Assembly (NCBI RefSeq): GCF_038806765.1
Contig: NZ_CP152389.1
Span: forward strand, 1,178,001-1,242,000
Reading direction: 5' to 3'
Source of the DNA: Mucilaginibacter sp. CSA2-8R
GTDB lineage: Bacteria > Bacteroidota > Bacteroidia > Sphingobacteriales > Sphingobacteriaceae
DNA: 64,000 nt
Below, piece by piece: positions 56,625 to 64,000 of the stretch. Numbering within the stretch: position 1 is the first letter of the stretch; the number at the start of each line of letters is the position of its first letter. The position numbers and the translations under genes were made by a program. The notes under the pieces were generated by a model. The model was given only the letters and a program-made list of their open reading frames with translations. It was not told where the DNA came from and did not search any database.

Positions 56625-57680
56625 ATGAGTTTACAAACCTTCAATTATACAGGTACATTTGAGTTAGAATCGGGCAAGCAACTGGAGGGTTTACAGGTGG
56701 GTTATCACACGTATGGCCGGTTAAATGCCGCTAAAGATAATGTGGTTTGGGTATGCCATGCCCTTACTGCCAACTCGGATGTGCTCGACTGGTGGAAAGG
56801 ATTTGTTGGCGAGGGTTACTTTTTTAACCCCGACGAGCATTTTATTATTTGTGCCAATGTGTTAGGTTCTGCTTACGGTACTTCCAATCCGTTAAGCATC
56901 AACCCATCAACCGGCCAGCCATTTTATTTAGATTTTCCGCAGTTTACCATCCGCGATATGGTAAAGGCCCACCAATTACTGGCTGATGATTTAGGTATTA
57001 ACCAAATCGATGTATTGATTGGTGGATCATTAGGTGGGCAGCAGGCACTGGAGTGGAGCATTATAGAGCCATCGCGCATCAAACAATTGATTTTGATTGC
57101 CAGCAACGCTAAACACTCACCCTGGGGTATAGCTTTCAACGAGTCGCAGCGCCTGGCTTTAACGGCCGATCAGACTTTTAACAACGGTACACCCGATGGT
57201 GGCAGCGCAGGTTTAAAGGCTGCCCGCAGTATGGCCCTACTATCGTATCGGGGTTACAAGGCTTATAACATTAAACAGCACGAGGATGATGACAGCAAAA
57301 CAGATGACTACCGTGCAGCCTCATACCAAAGCTACCAGGGAGATAAACTGGTAAACCGCTTTAATGCCTATAGCTACTGGTATCTGAGCAAAGCGATGGA
57401 CTCACACCACGTAGGCCGCAATCGTGGTGGTTTAGAGAACGCTTTAAGTCAGGTTACAGCGCAAACTATAGTAATTGGCATCAAGTCAGATATTCTATTC
57501 CCGATTGAAGAGCAGCAGTACCTGTTTCAGCATATCCCGAAGGCTGCTTATGCCGAACTTGATTCGTTTTATGCGCACGACGGTTTTTTAATTGAAACTG
57601 AATTATTAACAAAAATTGTTTCCTCGTTTATCAAAACTGACGTGAGGGGCAAAATTATAGAATTACAAAAAATAGCTTAA
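56625..57680 (+). CDS. metX: Homoserine O-acetyltransferase
   Basis: The 351-residue alpha/beta hydrolase-fold enzyme activates homoserine by acetylation. The nucleophile Ser is in GGSLGGQQALEW; the Asp (IKSDILF) and His (FYAHDGFLIE) complete the triad. The start is taken at 56625 (MSLQTFNYTGTF), which agrees with family N-termini; the frame also opens at 56598. It feeds metY directly upstream. Confidence 0.93.
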   Translation: MSLQTFNYTGTFELESGKQLEGLQVGYHTYGRLNAAKDNVVWVCHALTANSDVLDWWKGFVGEGYFFNPDEHFIICANVLGSAYGTSNPLSINPSTGQPFYLDFPQFTIRDMVKAHQLLADDLGINQIDVLIGGSLGGQQALEWSIIEPSRIKQLILIASNAKHSPWGIAFNESQRLALTADQTFNNGTPDGGSAGLKAARSMALLSYRGYKAYNIKQHEDDDSKTDDYRAASYQSYQGDKLVNRFNAYSYWYLSKAMDSHHVGRNRGGLENALSQVTAQTIVIGIKSDILFPIEEQQYLFQHIPKAAYAELDSFYAHDGFLIETELLTKIVSSFIKTDVRGKIIELQKIA

Positions 57681-58891
57681 TGAGTAAAAAACTTACCATT
57701 GGTTTGTTTGGTTTTGGTGTGGTTGGACAAGGGTTATATGATATTATTAAAACCAAGCACCTTAATCTTGAAATTAAAAAGATAGCCATTAAAAATCCGG
57801 AGAAGCAGCGGAGCTTACCCGCCGAGCTTTTTACTACCGACCGGGACGAAATTTTAAACAACCCCGAAATAAACACGGTTGTAGAACTAATTAATGATAC
57901 CGATGCCGCTTTCGAAATAGTATCGAGAGCTTTGGCCTCGGGAAAGCATGTTGTATCGGCCAGTAAAAAAATGGTGGCTATCTACCTGCAGCAGTTGATC
58001 GATTTGCAGCAGGAGCACAATACCTCTCTACTATACGAAGGTGCGGTATGTGGTAGTATTCCAATCATCCGTAATCTTGAAGAGTATTATGATAACGAGC
58101 TGCTGCACTCTATCAGCGGTATTTTTAATGGGTCATCTAATTATGTGCTTTCTAAAGGCTTTTTAGAAAACATGGATTACGATACTGCCTTGAAGCAAGC
58201 GCAGGATTTAGGCTTTGCCGAAACTGACCCTACCTCGGATGTAGGCGGTTTTGATGCTAAGTACAAGCTAATCATCGCAGCGGCGCATGCTTACGGTATT
58301 GTGGTTAACCCCGATGATGTATTAAATATCGGTATACAGACCCTTTCGGCGTACGATATGCAGTACGCGCGCGAAAAAGGCTTGAAAATTAAGCTGGTTC
58401 CGGTGGCTAAGGAGTTGGACGATAAACACGTAGCCTTATTTGTACTGCCCAAGTTTGTAAACGAAACAGAGTTTTTATACAACGTAGAATACGAGTACAA
58501 CGGCGTAACTGTACAGGCTGCCTTTGCCGACCAGCAATTCTTTTTTGGTAAAGGAGCAGGCGGGCACCCAACGGGTTCTGCCGTACTGTCTGACATTGCA
58601 GCATTGCGTTATGACTATGGCTACGAGTACAAAAAGGCCCGGGAAAAGCAGGGTCTGAATTTTACCAATAACATCGAGCTGAACGTTTACCTGAGGTACG
58701 ATGATGAACAACTGGTGCAAGACCTTAACTTTTTGCATATCCAGGAACGCTATTATTCGGGCAGTTTTAAATTTGTTATCGGAAAAATTAATTTGCAAAA
58801 TCTGATTGCTTTGCAACACCGTATATTTGAAAGTAAGGCTTTTATAGCATTTGCCGATCAGCTTGCAGGAGTCAGCTTAGCCTCGGCATAA
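57680..58891 (+). CDS. hom: Homoserine dehydrogenase
   Basis: The 403-residue enzyme reduces aspartate semialdehyde to homoserine. It has the Rossmann GFGVVGQGL start, VVSASKKMVA, EGAVCGSIPIIRNL, GIFNGSSNYVLS and the GFAETDPTSDVGGFDAKYKL active-site run. The ATG overlaps the metX stop (TAATG), so translation is coupled. It lacks a fused aspartate kinase domain. Confidence 0.96.
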   Translation: MSKKLTIGLFGFGVVGQGLYDIIKTKHLNLEIKKIAIKNPEKQRSLPAELFTTDRDEILNNPEINTVVELINDTDAAFEIVSRALASGKHVVSASKKMVAIYLQQLIDLQQEHNTSLLYEGAVCGSIPIIRNLEEYYDNELLHSISGIFNGSSNYVLSKGFLENMDYDTALKQAQDLGFAETDPTSDVGGFDAKYKLIIAAAHAYGIVVNPDDVLNIGIQTLSAYDMQYAREKGLKIKLVPVAKELDDKHVALFVLPKFVNETEFLYNVEYEYNGVTVQAAFADQQFFFGKGAGGHPTGSAVLSDIAALRYDYGYEYKKAREKQGLNFTNNIELNVYLRYDDEQLVQDLNFLHIQERYYSGSFKFVIGKINLQNLIALQHRIFESKAFIAFADQLAGVSLASA

Positions 58892-58942
58892 TTTTTCTTA
58901 GTGGCAAGTTTTTAGTAGATTTCTTGCCTACTATTGATGGGT

Positions 58943-58979
58943 GAAGGGTTTCCTGAATAAAGGGAAACCCTTCTTTTTT
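58943..58979 (+). terminator. Terminator of the methionine operon
   Basis: GAAGGGTTTCC pairs with GGAAACCCTTC over a 9-nt loop, then six T. Confidence 0.9.
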
Positions 58980-59058
58980 GATGTAACCGGAAGCATTATA
59001 GATTTGATGCTGATGTTATAACAGGCTCTCTACTACATTCACATCAAAACATATTCGT

Positions 59059-59066
59059 TATATTTG
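59059..59066 (+). promoter_or_regulatory. -7 element of the glycosyltransferase operon
   Basis: TATATTTG, a perfect TAnnTTTG, 29 nt before the start codon at 59096. No good -33 box seen. Confidence 0.45.
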
Positions 59067-59095
59067 TAACAAACAATTGACGGTATTATCTCTGC

Positions 59096-60262
59096 ATGGC
59101 TAAATATTTAAAGTTTTTTACCAATCGCATTTTCGTAACAGTTATCTGGTTTGGTTTAAGCTTTTTCGCCATCTTAAAACAGGCGCTCCATCAGCATATC
59201 AACAATTACCAGATTTATAAATACACTTTTATTAACCTGGTAAAGCAGATTGATTTGTATGCGCCGCAACCCAAATTTTTTGAAGATAGCAATCATTACG
59301 GCCCCATATTCGGGTTAATTATTGCGCCTTTTACCCTTTTTCCTGATGGGATAGGGGTAGTTTTGTGGGTAATGGTAAATGCGTATATATTATACCAGGC
59401 TATACTCATGCTGCCGTTTACGGCACAGCAGCGCAATGCTGTATTGCTTATTTGTGCCCATGAGTTGATGACGGCTGCTTTTAATGCGCAGTTTAACCCC
59501 ATGATGACGGCCCTGATCGTATTGAGTTACGTATTCATCAAGCGTAAAAATAACTTGTGGGCAGCCTTTGCCATTGTGTTAGGCACCTACATTAAACTGT
59601 ATGGCGTAGTAGGCCTCGCTTTCTTTTTCTTTTCTGATAATAAACCAAAGTTTATACTCTCGCTAATTTTTTGGGGTGTGGTACTATTTGCGCTGCCCAT
59701 GGTGGTATCCTCTCCAGGTTTTGTAATGCAAAGCTATTATGATTGGTATATGAGCCTTACCGAAAAAAATGCAAGTAACGCCATGTCATCCATGCAAGAT
59801 ATCAGCGTAATGGGCATGATAAGGCGAATATTTTATTATCCGCAATTATCTAACCTGTTGGTGCTGTTACCAGGCCTGGCATTATTTGTAACAGCCTACC
59901 TGCGTTACAAAAGTTTTGGCCATACCGCTTTTCAGTTGCTGTTACTGTCATCCGTATTAATATTCACTGTCATATTTAGCACAGGGTCCGAGTCGCCCAC
60001 CTATATCATCGCATTTGTAGGGGTAGGCATCTGGTTTATGAATCTGCCGCGCCCGGTAACCGGATTTGAAATTGGGCTGCTGGTGTTTGCCCTGCTGGTT
60101 ACCAGTTTGTCGCCATCCGATTTATTTCCAAAATTTATCAATCGCCAGTATATTAAACCTTACGCCTTAAAAGCACTGCCTTGCTTTATCATCTGGCTAA
60201 AAATTGTTCACGAAATACTAACCCGGAAGTTTGACCGGCAACCTGTTTTAGCAGCAGCATAA
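59096..60262 (+). CDS. GT87-type polytopic glycosyltransferase (DUF2029)
   Basis: The 388-residue membrane protein has about nine helices and the DUF2029/GT87 features: an acidic, Tyr-rich first loop (ending in a DSNHYGPIFG run) and LGTYIKLYGVVGL in the middle. GT87 enzymes move mannose or another hexose from polyprenyl phosphate to an acceptor outside the inner membrane. The next gene starts at its stop (ATG in TAATG). Confidence 0.8.
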   Translation: MAKYLKFFTNRIFVTVIWFGLSFFAILKQALHQHINNYQIYKYTFINLVKQIDLYAPQPKFFEDSNHYGPIFGLIIAPFTLFPDGIGVVLWVMVNAYILYQAILMLPFTAQQRNAVLLICAHELMTAAFNAQFNPMMTALIVLSYVFIKRKNNLWAAFAIVLGTYIKLYGVVGLAFFFFSDNKPKFILSLIFWGVVLFALPMVVSSPGFVMQSYYDWYMSLTEKNASNAMSSMQDISVMGMIRRIFYYPQLSNLLVLLPGLALFVTAYLRYKSFGHTAFQLLLLSSVLIFTVIFSTGSESPTYIIAFVGVGIWFMNLPRPVTGFEIGLLVFALLVTSLSPSDLFPKFINRQYIKPYALKALPCFIIWLKIVHEILTRKFDRQPVLAAA

Positions 60263-61221
60263 TGAGAAAGAAAGTTTCTGTAGTAATTCCGTCTTTTAAC
60301 GAGGAAGGCAATATTGAGGCTTTGGCAGCCCGCCTGGTTAAAGTGCTTCAAACTATCAAATACGACTACGAAGTAATTTTTGTAGACGATGGCAGTTCTG
60401 ACGGTACCTTAGATAGGTTGAAGGGCCTTGCTGGGTTAGATAACCATTTGTATTACTTAGAGTTGTCGCGTAATTTCGGTCACCAGAATGCGCTGAAGGC
60501 CGGGTATGACTATGCCGACGGCGATTGTGTGATTAGTATGGACGGCGATATGCAGCATCCGCCCGAAATGATTCCGCAGTTTTTAGAAAAATGGGAAGAG
60601 GGCTACGATGTAGTGTATACCTGCCGCGAATACCAGGATGAAACCACGTTTTTTAAAACCAAATCTTCTGACTTGTTTTACGGTGTCCTCAATTCGTTAT
60701 CAGATACCAAGCTGGAAAGGGGGACGGCCGATTTCAGGCTGATAGACCGTAAGGTGGCTAATGTGGTGTCCAGTCTTAACGAGAATGGTCTGTTTATCCG
60801 TGGCCTGATCAAATGGTTGGGTTTTAAGCAATACGGCATCCATTACCAGGCCGAAGCCCGTTTTTCGGGTCAAAGCAAGTACACGCTCAAAAAAATGTTC
60901 AGGTTTGCAAGCCAGGGTATTACCGCCTTTAGCGTAAGACCGTTATATCTGGCAACCGGATTGGGAATATTCTTTTCGTTATTATCGCTACTGTACATAC
61001 CCTACATTTTAATTAGCTACTATTCCGGGCACGTCATCTCCGGATGGGCTTCTATCTTGGCTACCATTGTATTTTTTGGCGGAGTGCAGCTTATGGTATT
61101 GGGCATCATCGGTACCTACTTAGGTAAACTGTTTATGCAGGCCAAGCAGCGTCCTAATTATATTATTCGTTCTACAAATTTGCAGCGTATTAACCATGAT
61201 CTTGTTAAGCTTCGATATTGA
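60262..61221 (+). CDS. Polyprenyl-phosphate-type family 2 glycosyltransferase
   Basis: The 319-residue protein has a GT-A domain (VSVVIPSFNEEGNI, EVIFVDDGSSDGT, SMDGDMQHPPEM with the DxD-like motif) and two C-terminal helices, as in GtrB/ArnC/DPM1-like enzymes. These load a sugar onto undecaprenyl phosphate on the cytoplasmic side. That makes the donor for a GT87-type enzyme, such as the gene just upstream. Confidence 0.92.
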   Translation: MRKKVSVVIPSFNEEGNIEALAARLVKVLQTIKYDYEVIFVDDGSSDGTLDRLKGLAGLDNHLYYLELSRNFGHQNALKAGYDYADGDCVISMDGDMQHPPEMIPQFLEKWEEGYDVVYTCREYQDETTFFKTKSSDLFYGVLNSLSDTKLERGTADFRLIDRKVANVVSSLNENGLFIRGLIKWLGFKQYGIHYQAEARFSGQSKYTLKKMFRFASQGITAFSVRPLYLATGLGIFFSLLSLLYIPYILISYYSGHVISGWASILATIVFFGGVQLMVLGIIGTYLGKLFMQAKQRPNYIIRSTNLQRINHDLVKLRY

Positions 61222-61981
61222 AGAGTTTGATATGCCGTTTGAGTATGGTAAGGATATTTCTTTTAACGACCAACTCGCTATATCAACCACCGGTACCCTG
61301 CACATTTTGCAGATACTAAAAAGTGCTGGGGTAAAGGCCACCTTTTATTGTACAGCTAATTATGCTATGCACCGGCCGGAGATTATTAAGCAAATTATTA
61401 ACGAGGGCCATGAGTTGGCCTCACATGGTTATTACCATACCGATTTTAAACCCGAACATTTATTACAGTCCCGACTTAAGCTTGAAGAAATTGCCGGTGT
61501 GCCGGTAAAAGGTTACCGTATGGCCCGCATGATGCCGGTTGATGAACGGGAGATTGAAAAGGCGGGATATATATACAACTCATCCATCAACCCAACGTGG
61601 TTGCCGGGGCGTTATAACAACTTTAGCAAGCCACGCACCTGGTTTTATAACAGTAATGTATTGCAGCTGCCATCGTCGGTATCTCCTTTAATACGCTTTC
61701 CGTTGTTTTGGTTAAGCTTTCACAACCTGCCTATGGGTTTGTTAAAATGGCTGTGTGCCGCCACGTATCGCAAAGACGGGTATATAAACTTATATTTTCA
61801 CCCCTGGGAATTTACAGATTTGAACCAGCCAGAGCGTTTTGGCTTTCCGGGTTATGTAGTGCGTAACAGTGGCGACGCGTTTATTAAACGACTAACCGGT
61901 TTTATAACCTGGGCAAAAAGTAAAAATTATCAGTTTGCAACTACCGGTAGTTTTGTAAATAAAGTGCAAGCAAAACATTAA
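61196..61981 (+). CDS. Polysaccharide deacetylase family protein
   Basis: The 261-residue protein has the NodB-type fold: LLSFDIEEFD at the start (metal Asp), HELASHGYYHTDF (His ligands), and LYFHPWEF near the end. It overlaps the GT2 gene by 26 bp, so the three genes form one tight unit. It lacks a signal peptide, so it may act on a cytoplasmic or membrane-bound glycan intermediate. Confidence 0.88.
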   Translation: MILLSFDIEEFDMPFEYGKDISFNDQLAISTTGTLHILQILKSAGVKATFYCTANYAMHRPEIIKQIINEGHELASHGYYHTDFKPEHLLQSRLKLEEIAGVPVKGYRMARMMPVDEREIEKAGYIYNSSINPTWLPGRYNNFSKPRTWFYNSNVLQLPSSVSPLIRFPLFWLSFHNLPMGLLKWLCAATYRKDGYINLYFHPWEFTDLNQPERFGFPGYVVRNSGDAFIKRLTGFITWAKSKNYQFATTGSFVNKVQAKH

Positions 61982-61992
61982 CCCAGAAAAGG

Positions 61993-62295
61993 TTAATGAA
62001 TTATACGGCTAATTTGAAAAAATACCGCCATGCCGTAAATAATCAGCATCACCGAATTTACGATCAGCAATAGATTTAAATCTGGCTGATTGTACTTTTT
62101 TACGGCCGCAGCAACAGACAAACCCATAAAGCCGGCTATTAGCAGTACCGGAAAAATAAGGCGCCATTGATATAAATTGATAGAGCCTAACTGCTGTAGC
62201 TTACCGCTGTTTTGCACAATGGCAAAACCGGCAACCAACAGTAGTATAAACACTAACCGCATCATAAATTTGGCTAAAAATTTACTTGTTTTCAT
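61993..62295 (-). CDS. Small three-helix membrane protein
   Basis: The 100-residue protein has three hydrophobic segments (about 9-29, 43-64 and 74-96). I do not recognise a family. It follows the TPR gene after 1 bp on the same strand, so the two are co-transcribed. Confidence 0.65.
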   Translation of the reverse strand: MKTSKFLAKFMMRLVFILLLVAGFAIVQNSGKLQQLGSINLYQWRLIFPVLLIAGFMGLSVAAAVKKYNQPDLNLLLIVNSVMLIIYGMAVFFQISRIIH

Positions 62296-62296
62296 T

Positions 62297-62902
62297 TTAA
62301 CGTTCTGATATGATATCCAGGCATTGCTGGCTTAATTTTTTAAGTCGGGTATCTAAGCTGTTAAACCCAGCAACGTTTTCACTGTTTTGGTATAACTTTT
62401 TAATAAGCGCCAGGTTTTCATCGTAAGGATCGCAGGCCTGTACCTTTTCCAAATGAGGTAACGTTTTGTTAATTGCCGCCAGGTAAGCACTTTTATATTT
62501 ATCGTAAGCTGCCCGGTCGCCTTTAGAGGCATTTAGTTTAACCCCTAATTCGTTAACGGTGCGCAGATACAAGTGACCCAAAGCTAAATGAGCTACGTAG
62601 TAATTTGGTAAAGCAGCAGTTACCTTTTCGTAATAGTACTGTGCCTTAGCCGGCTGGTTGGTTTCTTCATAAACTTTAGCCATGCCGTTATAAAAGCTGA
62701 TGCGGCTCTTTTCGGGTAAATGGGCCGCATCGGGTATAATGGTATTGCCCAGCTCCAGGGCTTTACGGTAGTTGTTTTGGGTACGAAACAAGTTAAAGTC
62801 GGTATACTTATTATATAACTCATTGTTGTTTTGTGCACCTGCGGTATATACTGTTAAACAACAAACAATCATTAATAACAAAGCCTTCAAAGTCTTAATC
62901 AT
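62297..62902 (-). CDS. Secreted TPR-like protein
   Basis: From the ATG at 62902 (MIKTLKALLLMIVC, signal peptide with cleavage after TAGAQ) the product has 201 residues. The body is helical with TPR-like pairs (ISFYNGMAKVYEETNQPAKA, YYVAHLALGHLYLRTVN). It could be a periplasmic scaffold. The frame also opens at 62974, but that lacks a signal peptide and enters the guaA promoter region. Confidence 0.7.
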   Translation of the reverse strand: MIKTLKALLLMIVCCLTVYTAGAQNNNELYNKYTDFNLFRTQNNYRKALELGNTIIPDAAHLPEKSRISFYNGMAKVYEETNQPAKAQYYYEKVTAALPNYYVAHLALGHLYLRTVNELGVKLNASKGDRAAYDKYKSAYLAAINKTLPHLEKVQACDPYDENLALIKKLYQNSENVAGFNSLDTRLKKLSQQCLDIISER

Positions 62903-62989
62903 AAGTGTGTGATGGGGTTTAAGCGGGCGCAAAATACCTATAACACCGTACAATCTCAAATCTCTTACCCACATCTCGCTGGTAAATCC

Positions 62990-62997
62990 TATCTTTG
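62990..62997 (+). promoter_or_regulatory. -7 element of guaA, 3 nt before the start codon
   Basis: TATCTTTG matches TAnnTTTG and ends 3 nt before the guaA ATG, so a leaderless transcript is likely. Confidence 0.5.
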
Positions 62998-63000
62998 CCC

Positions 63001-64000
63001 ATGCCTGAAAAAATTCTCATCCTTGATTTCGGCTCGCAGTTTACGCAACTGATAGCCCGCCGCGTTAGAGAGCTTAACATTTATTGCGAGATACATCCGT
63101 TTAACCATTTTCCAGAAGTAGACAGCACAGTAAAAGGTATCATCCTTTCGGGTAGCCCGTATTCGGTACGCCAACAAGATGCACCGCAGTTTGATTTTGC
63201 TGCATTTCATGGTAAACTACCTATTTTGGGTGTATGTTATGGTGCACAATATTTGGCACAACATAACGGTGGCGAAGTGCAGGCCTCTAATACGCGTGAG
63301 TACGGCCGGGCTAATCTGCAATACATCGTTGAGGATAATCCGCTGTTTAAACAGGTTCCGTTAAATTCTCAGGTATGGATGTCGCACGGGGATACCATTA
63401 CCAACATTGCCGAAAATTTTGAGGTAATTGCCAGCACCGACAGCGTTAAGGTAGCGGCTTATCATATTAAAGATACCCAAACCTATGGTATTCAATTCCA
63501 TCCGGAAGTAACCCATAGCTTAGACGGCAAGCAATTGCTGCAAAACTTTTTAGTTGATATTTGCGGTTGCCATCAGGAGTGGACTTCGGAGTCGTTTATC
63601 GAAACTACTATTGCCGCTCTAAAAGAAAAATTAGGTAACGATAAAGTAGTATTAGGTCTGTCAGGCGGTGTTGACTCATCAGTGGCTGCTGTATTACTGC
63701 ATCAGGCTATTGGTAAAAATCTGTACTGCATATTTGTTGATAACGGCTTGTTGCGCAAGGATGAGTTTGAATCGGTGATGGATTCTTACCAGCACATGGG
63801 TTTAAACGTGAGGGGTATTGATGCAAAACAACGTTTTTACGACGCGCTGGCCGGTTTAACTGATCCTGAAAAGAAACGCAAGGCTATAGGCCGTGTGTTT
63901 ATTGAGGTGTTTGATGATGCCGCGCACGAGGTACAGGATGTAAAATGGTTAGGGCAAGGAACAATTTATCCGGACGTTATAGAATCGGTATCAGTAAACG
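63001..64000 (+). CDS. guaA: GMP synthase (glutamine-hydrolysing), partial
   Basis: The frame runs off the right edge after 333 codons. It starts [20 protein letters not shown] and has the glutamine amidotransferase triad (Cys in [10 protein letters not shown], His/Glu in [11 protein letters not shown]) and the ATP pyrophosphatase P-loop [15 protein letters not shown]. It converts XMP to GMP with glutamine. About the last third is missing. Confidence 0.97.
   Translation, partial: MPEKILILDFGSQFTQLIARRVRELNIYCEIHPFNHFPEVDSTVKGIILSGSPYSVRQQDAPQFDFAAFHGKLPILGVCYGAQYLAQHNGGEVQASNTREYGRANLQYIVEDNPLFKQVPLNSQVWMSHGDTITNIAENFEVIASTDSVKVAAYHIKDTQTYGIQFHPEVTHSLDGKQLLQNFLVDICGCHQEWTSESFIETTIAALKEKLGNDKVVLGLSGGVDSSVAAVLLHQAIGKNLYCIFVDNGLLRKDEFESVMDSYQHMGLNVRGIDAKQRFYDALAGLTDPEKKRKAIGRVFIEVFDDAAHEVQDVKWLGQGTIYPDVIESVSVN

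Overview
The window looks like chromosomal housekeeping DNA from a member of the Bacteroidota, most likely family Sphingobacteriaceae (Mucilaginibacter/Pedobacter-like). The support is: promoters of the TTG / TAnnTTTG type in front of many genes; few Shine-Dalgarno sequences; a moderately AT-rich composition; and typical family content (DUF2490 protein, Bacteroidota MerR regulator, rpsF-rpsR-rplI without ssb, CPSF-like metallo-beta-lactamase, MCE protein next to an amidase). The genus is inferred from family resemblance and was not tested. I saw no rRNA, tRNA, CRISPR array, insertion sequence or prophage. Two genes use TTG as start codon (phoH, lptD).

Layout. 1-5300: a GNAT acetyltransferase, a small membrane protein, a hairpin-rich non-coding stretch of about 470 bp, then a three-gene export operon (ABC membrane domain without an ATPase domain, HlyD-type adaptor, TolC-type channel). 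5300-16400: carbonic anhydrase, DEAD-box helicase, DivIC/FtsB-like protein, UbiD-type decarboxylase, AHSA1-like protein, M28 peptidase, DinB-like protein, PAP2 phosphatase, a 371-residue protein of unknown function, thymidine kinase, a monooxygenase-like protein and a lone receiver domain. 16400-26400: enolase, DUF2490, an ABC-2 exporter, MtgA, the ribosomal genes rplI/rpsR/rpsF, a secreted protein, ComEC and a MerR regulator. 26400-38350: ddl, an ABC pair, a class-C beta-lactamase-like protein, a thioesterase, an HD-hydrolase/CoaD-like fusion, rpsO, pnp, rpe, serC and serA. 38350-54650: a lipoprotein, a beta-CASP hydrolase, an MsbA-like ABC exporter, a SAM hydrolase, phoH, purC, a STAS protein, RNase Z, MCE protein plus amidase, lptD, cinA and a 2-oxoacid dehydrogenase E2. 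54650-58980: a methionine operon (SAM riboswitch, Cys-rich leader ORF, metY, metX, hom). 58980-64000: three overlapping surface-glycan genes, two small envelope genes and the start of guaA.

The most interesting signal is in the methionine leader. Between the SAM riboswitch and metY (O-acetylhomoserine sulfhydrylase) lies a 36-codon ORF not explained by the riboswitch. It ends in Cys-Leu-Cys-Met-Cys-Cys-Cys-His, and its last Cys codons can pair with a sequence about 105 nt downstream. This suggests a second, cysteine-sensing attenuation step stacked on SAM sensing. Other notable items are the ATPase-less ABC export operon, the HD/CoaD-like fusion, several genes whose -7 promoter element lies only 3-6 nt before the start codon (probable leaderless mRNAs, including the divergent merR/ddl pair), and a terminator-like hairpin in the leader of the DEAD-box helicase.
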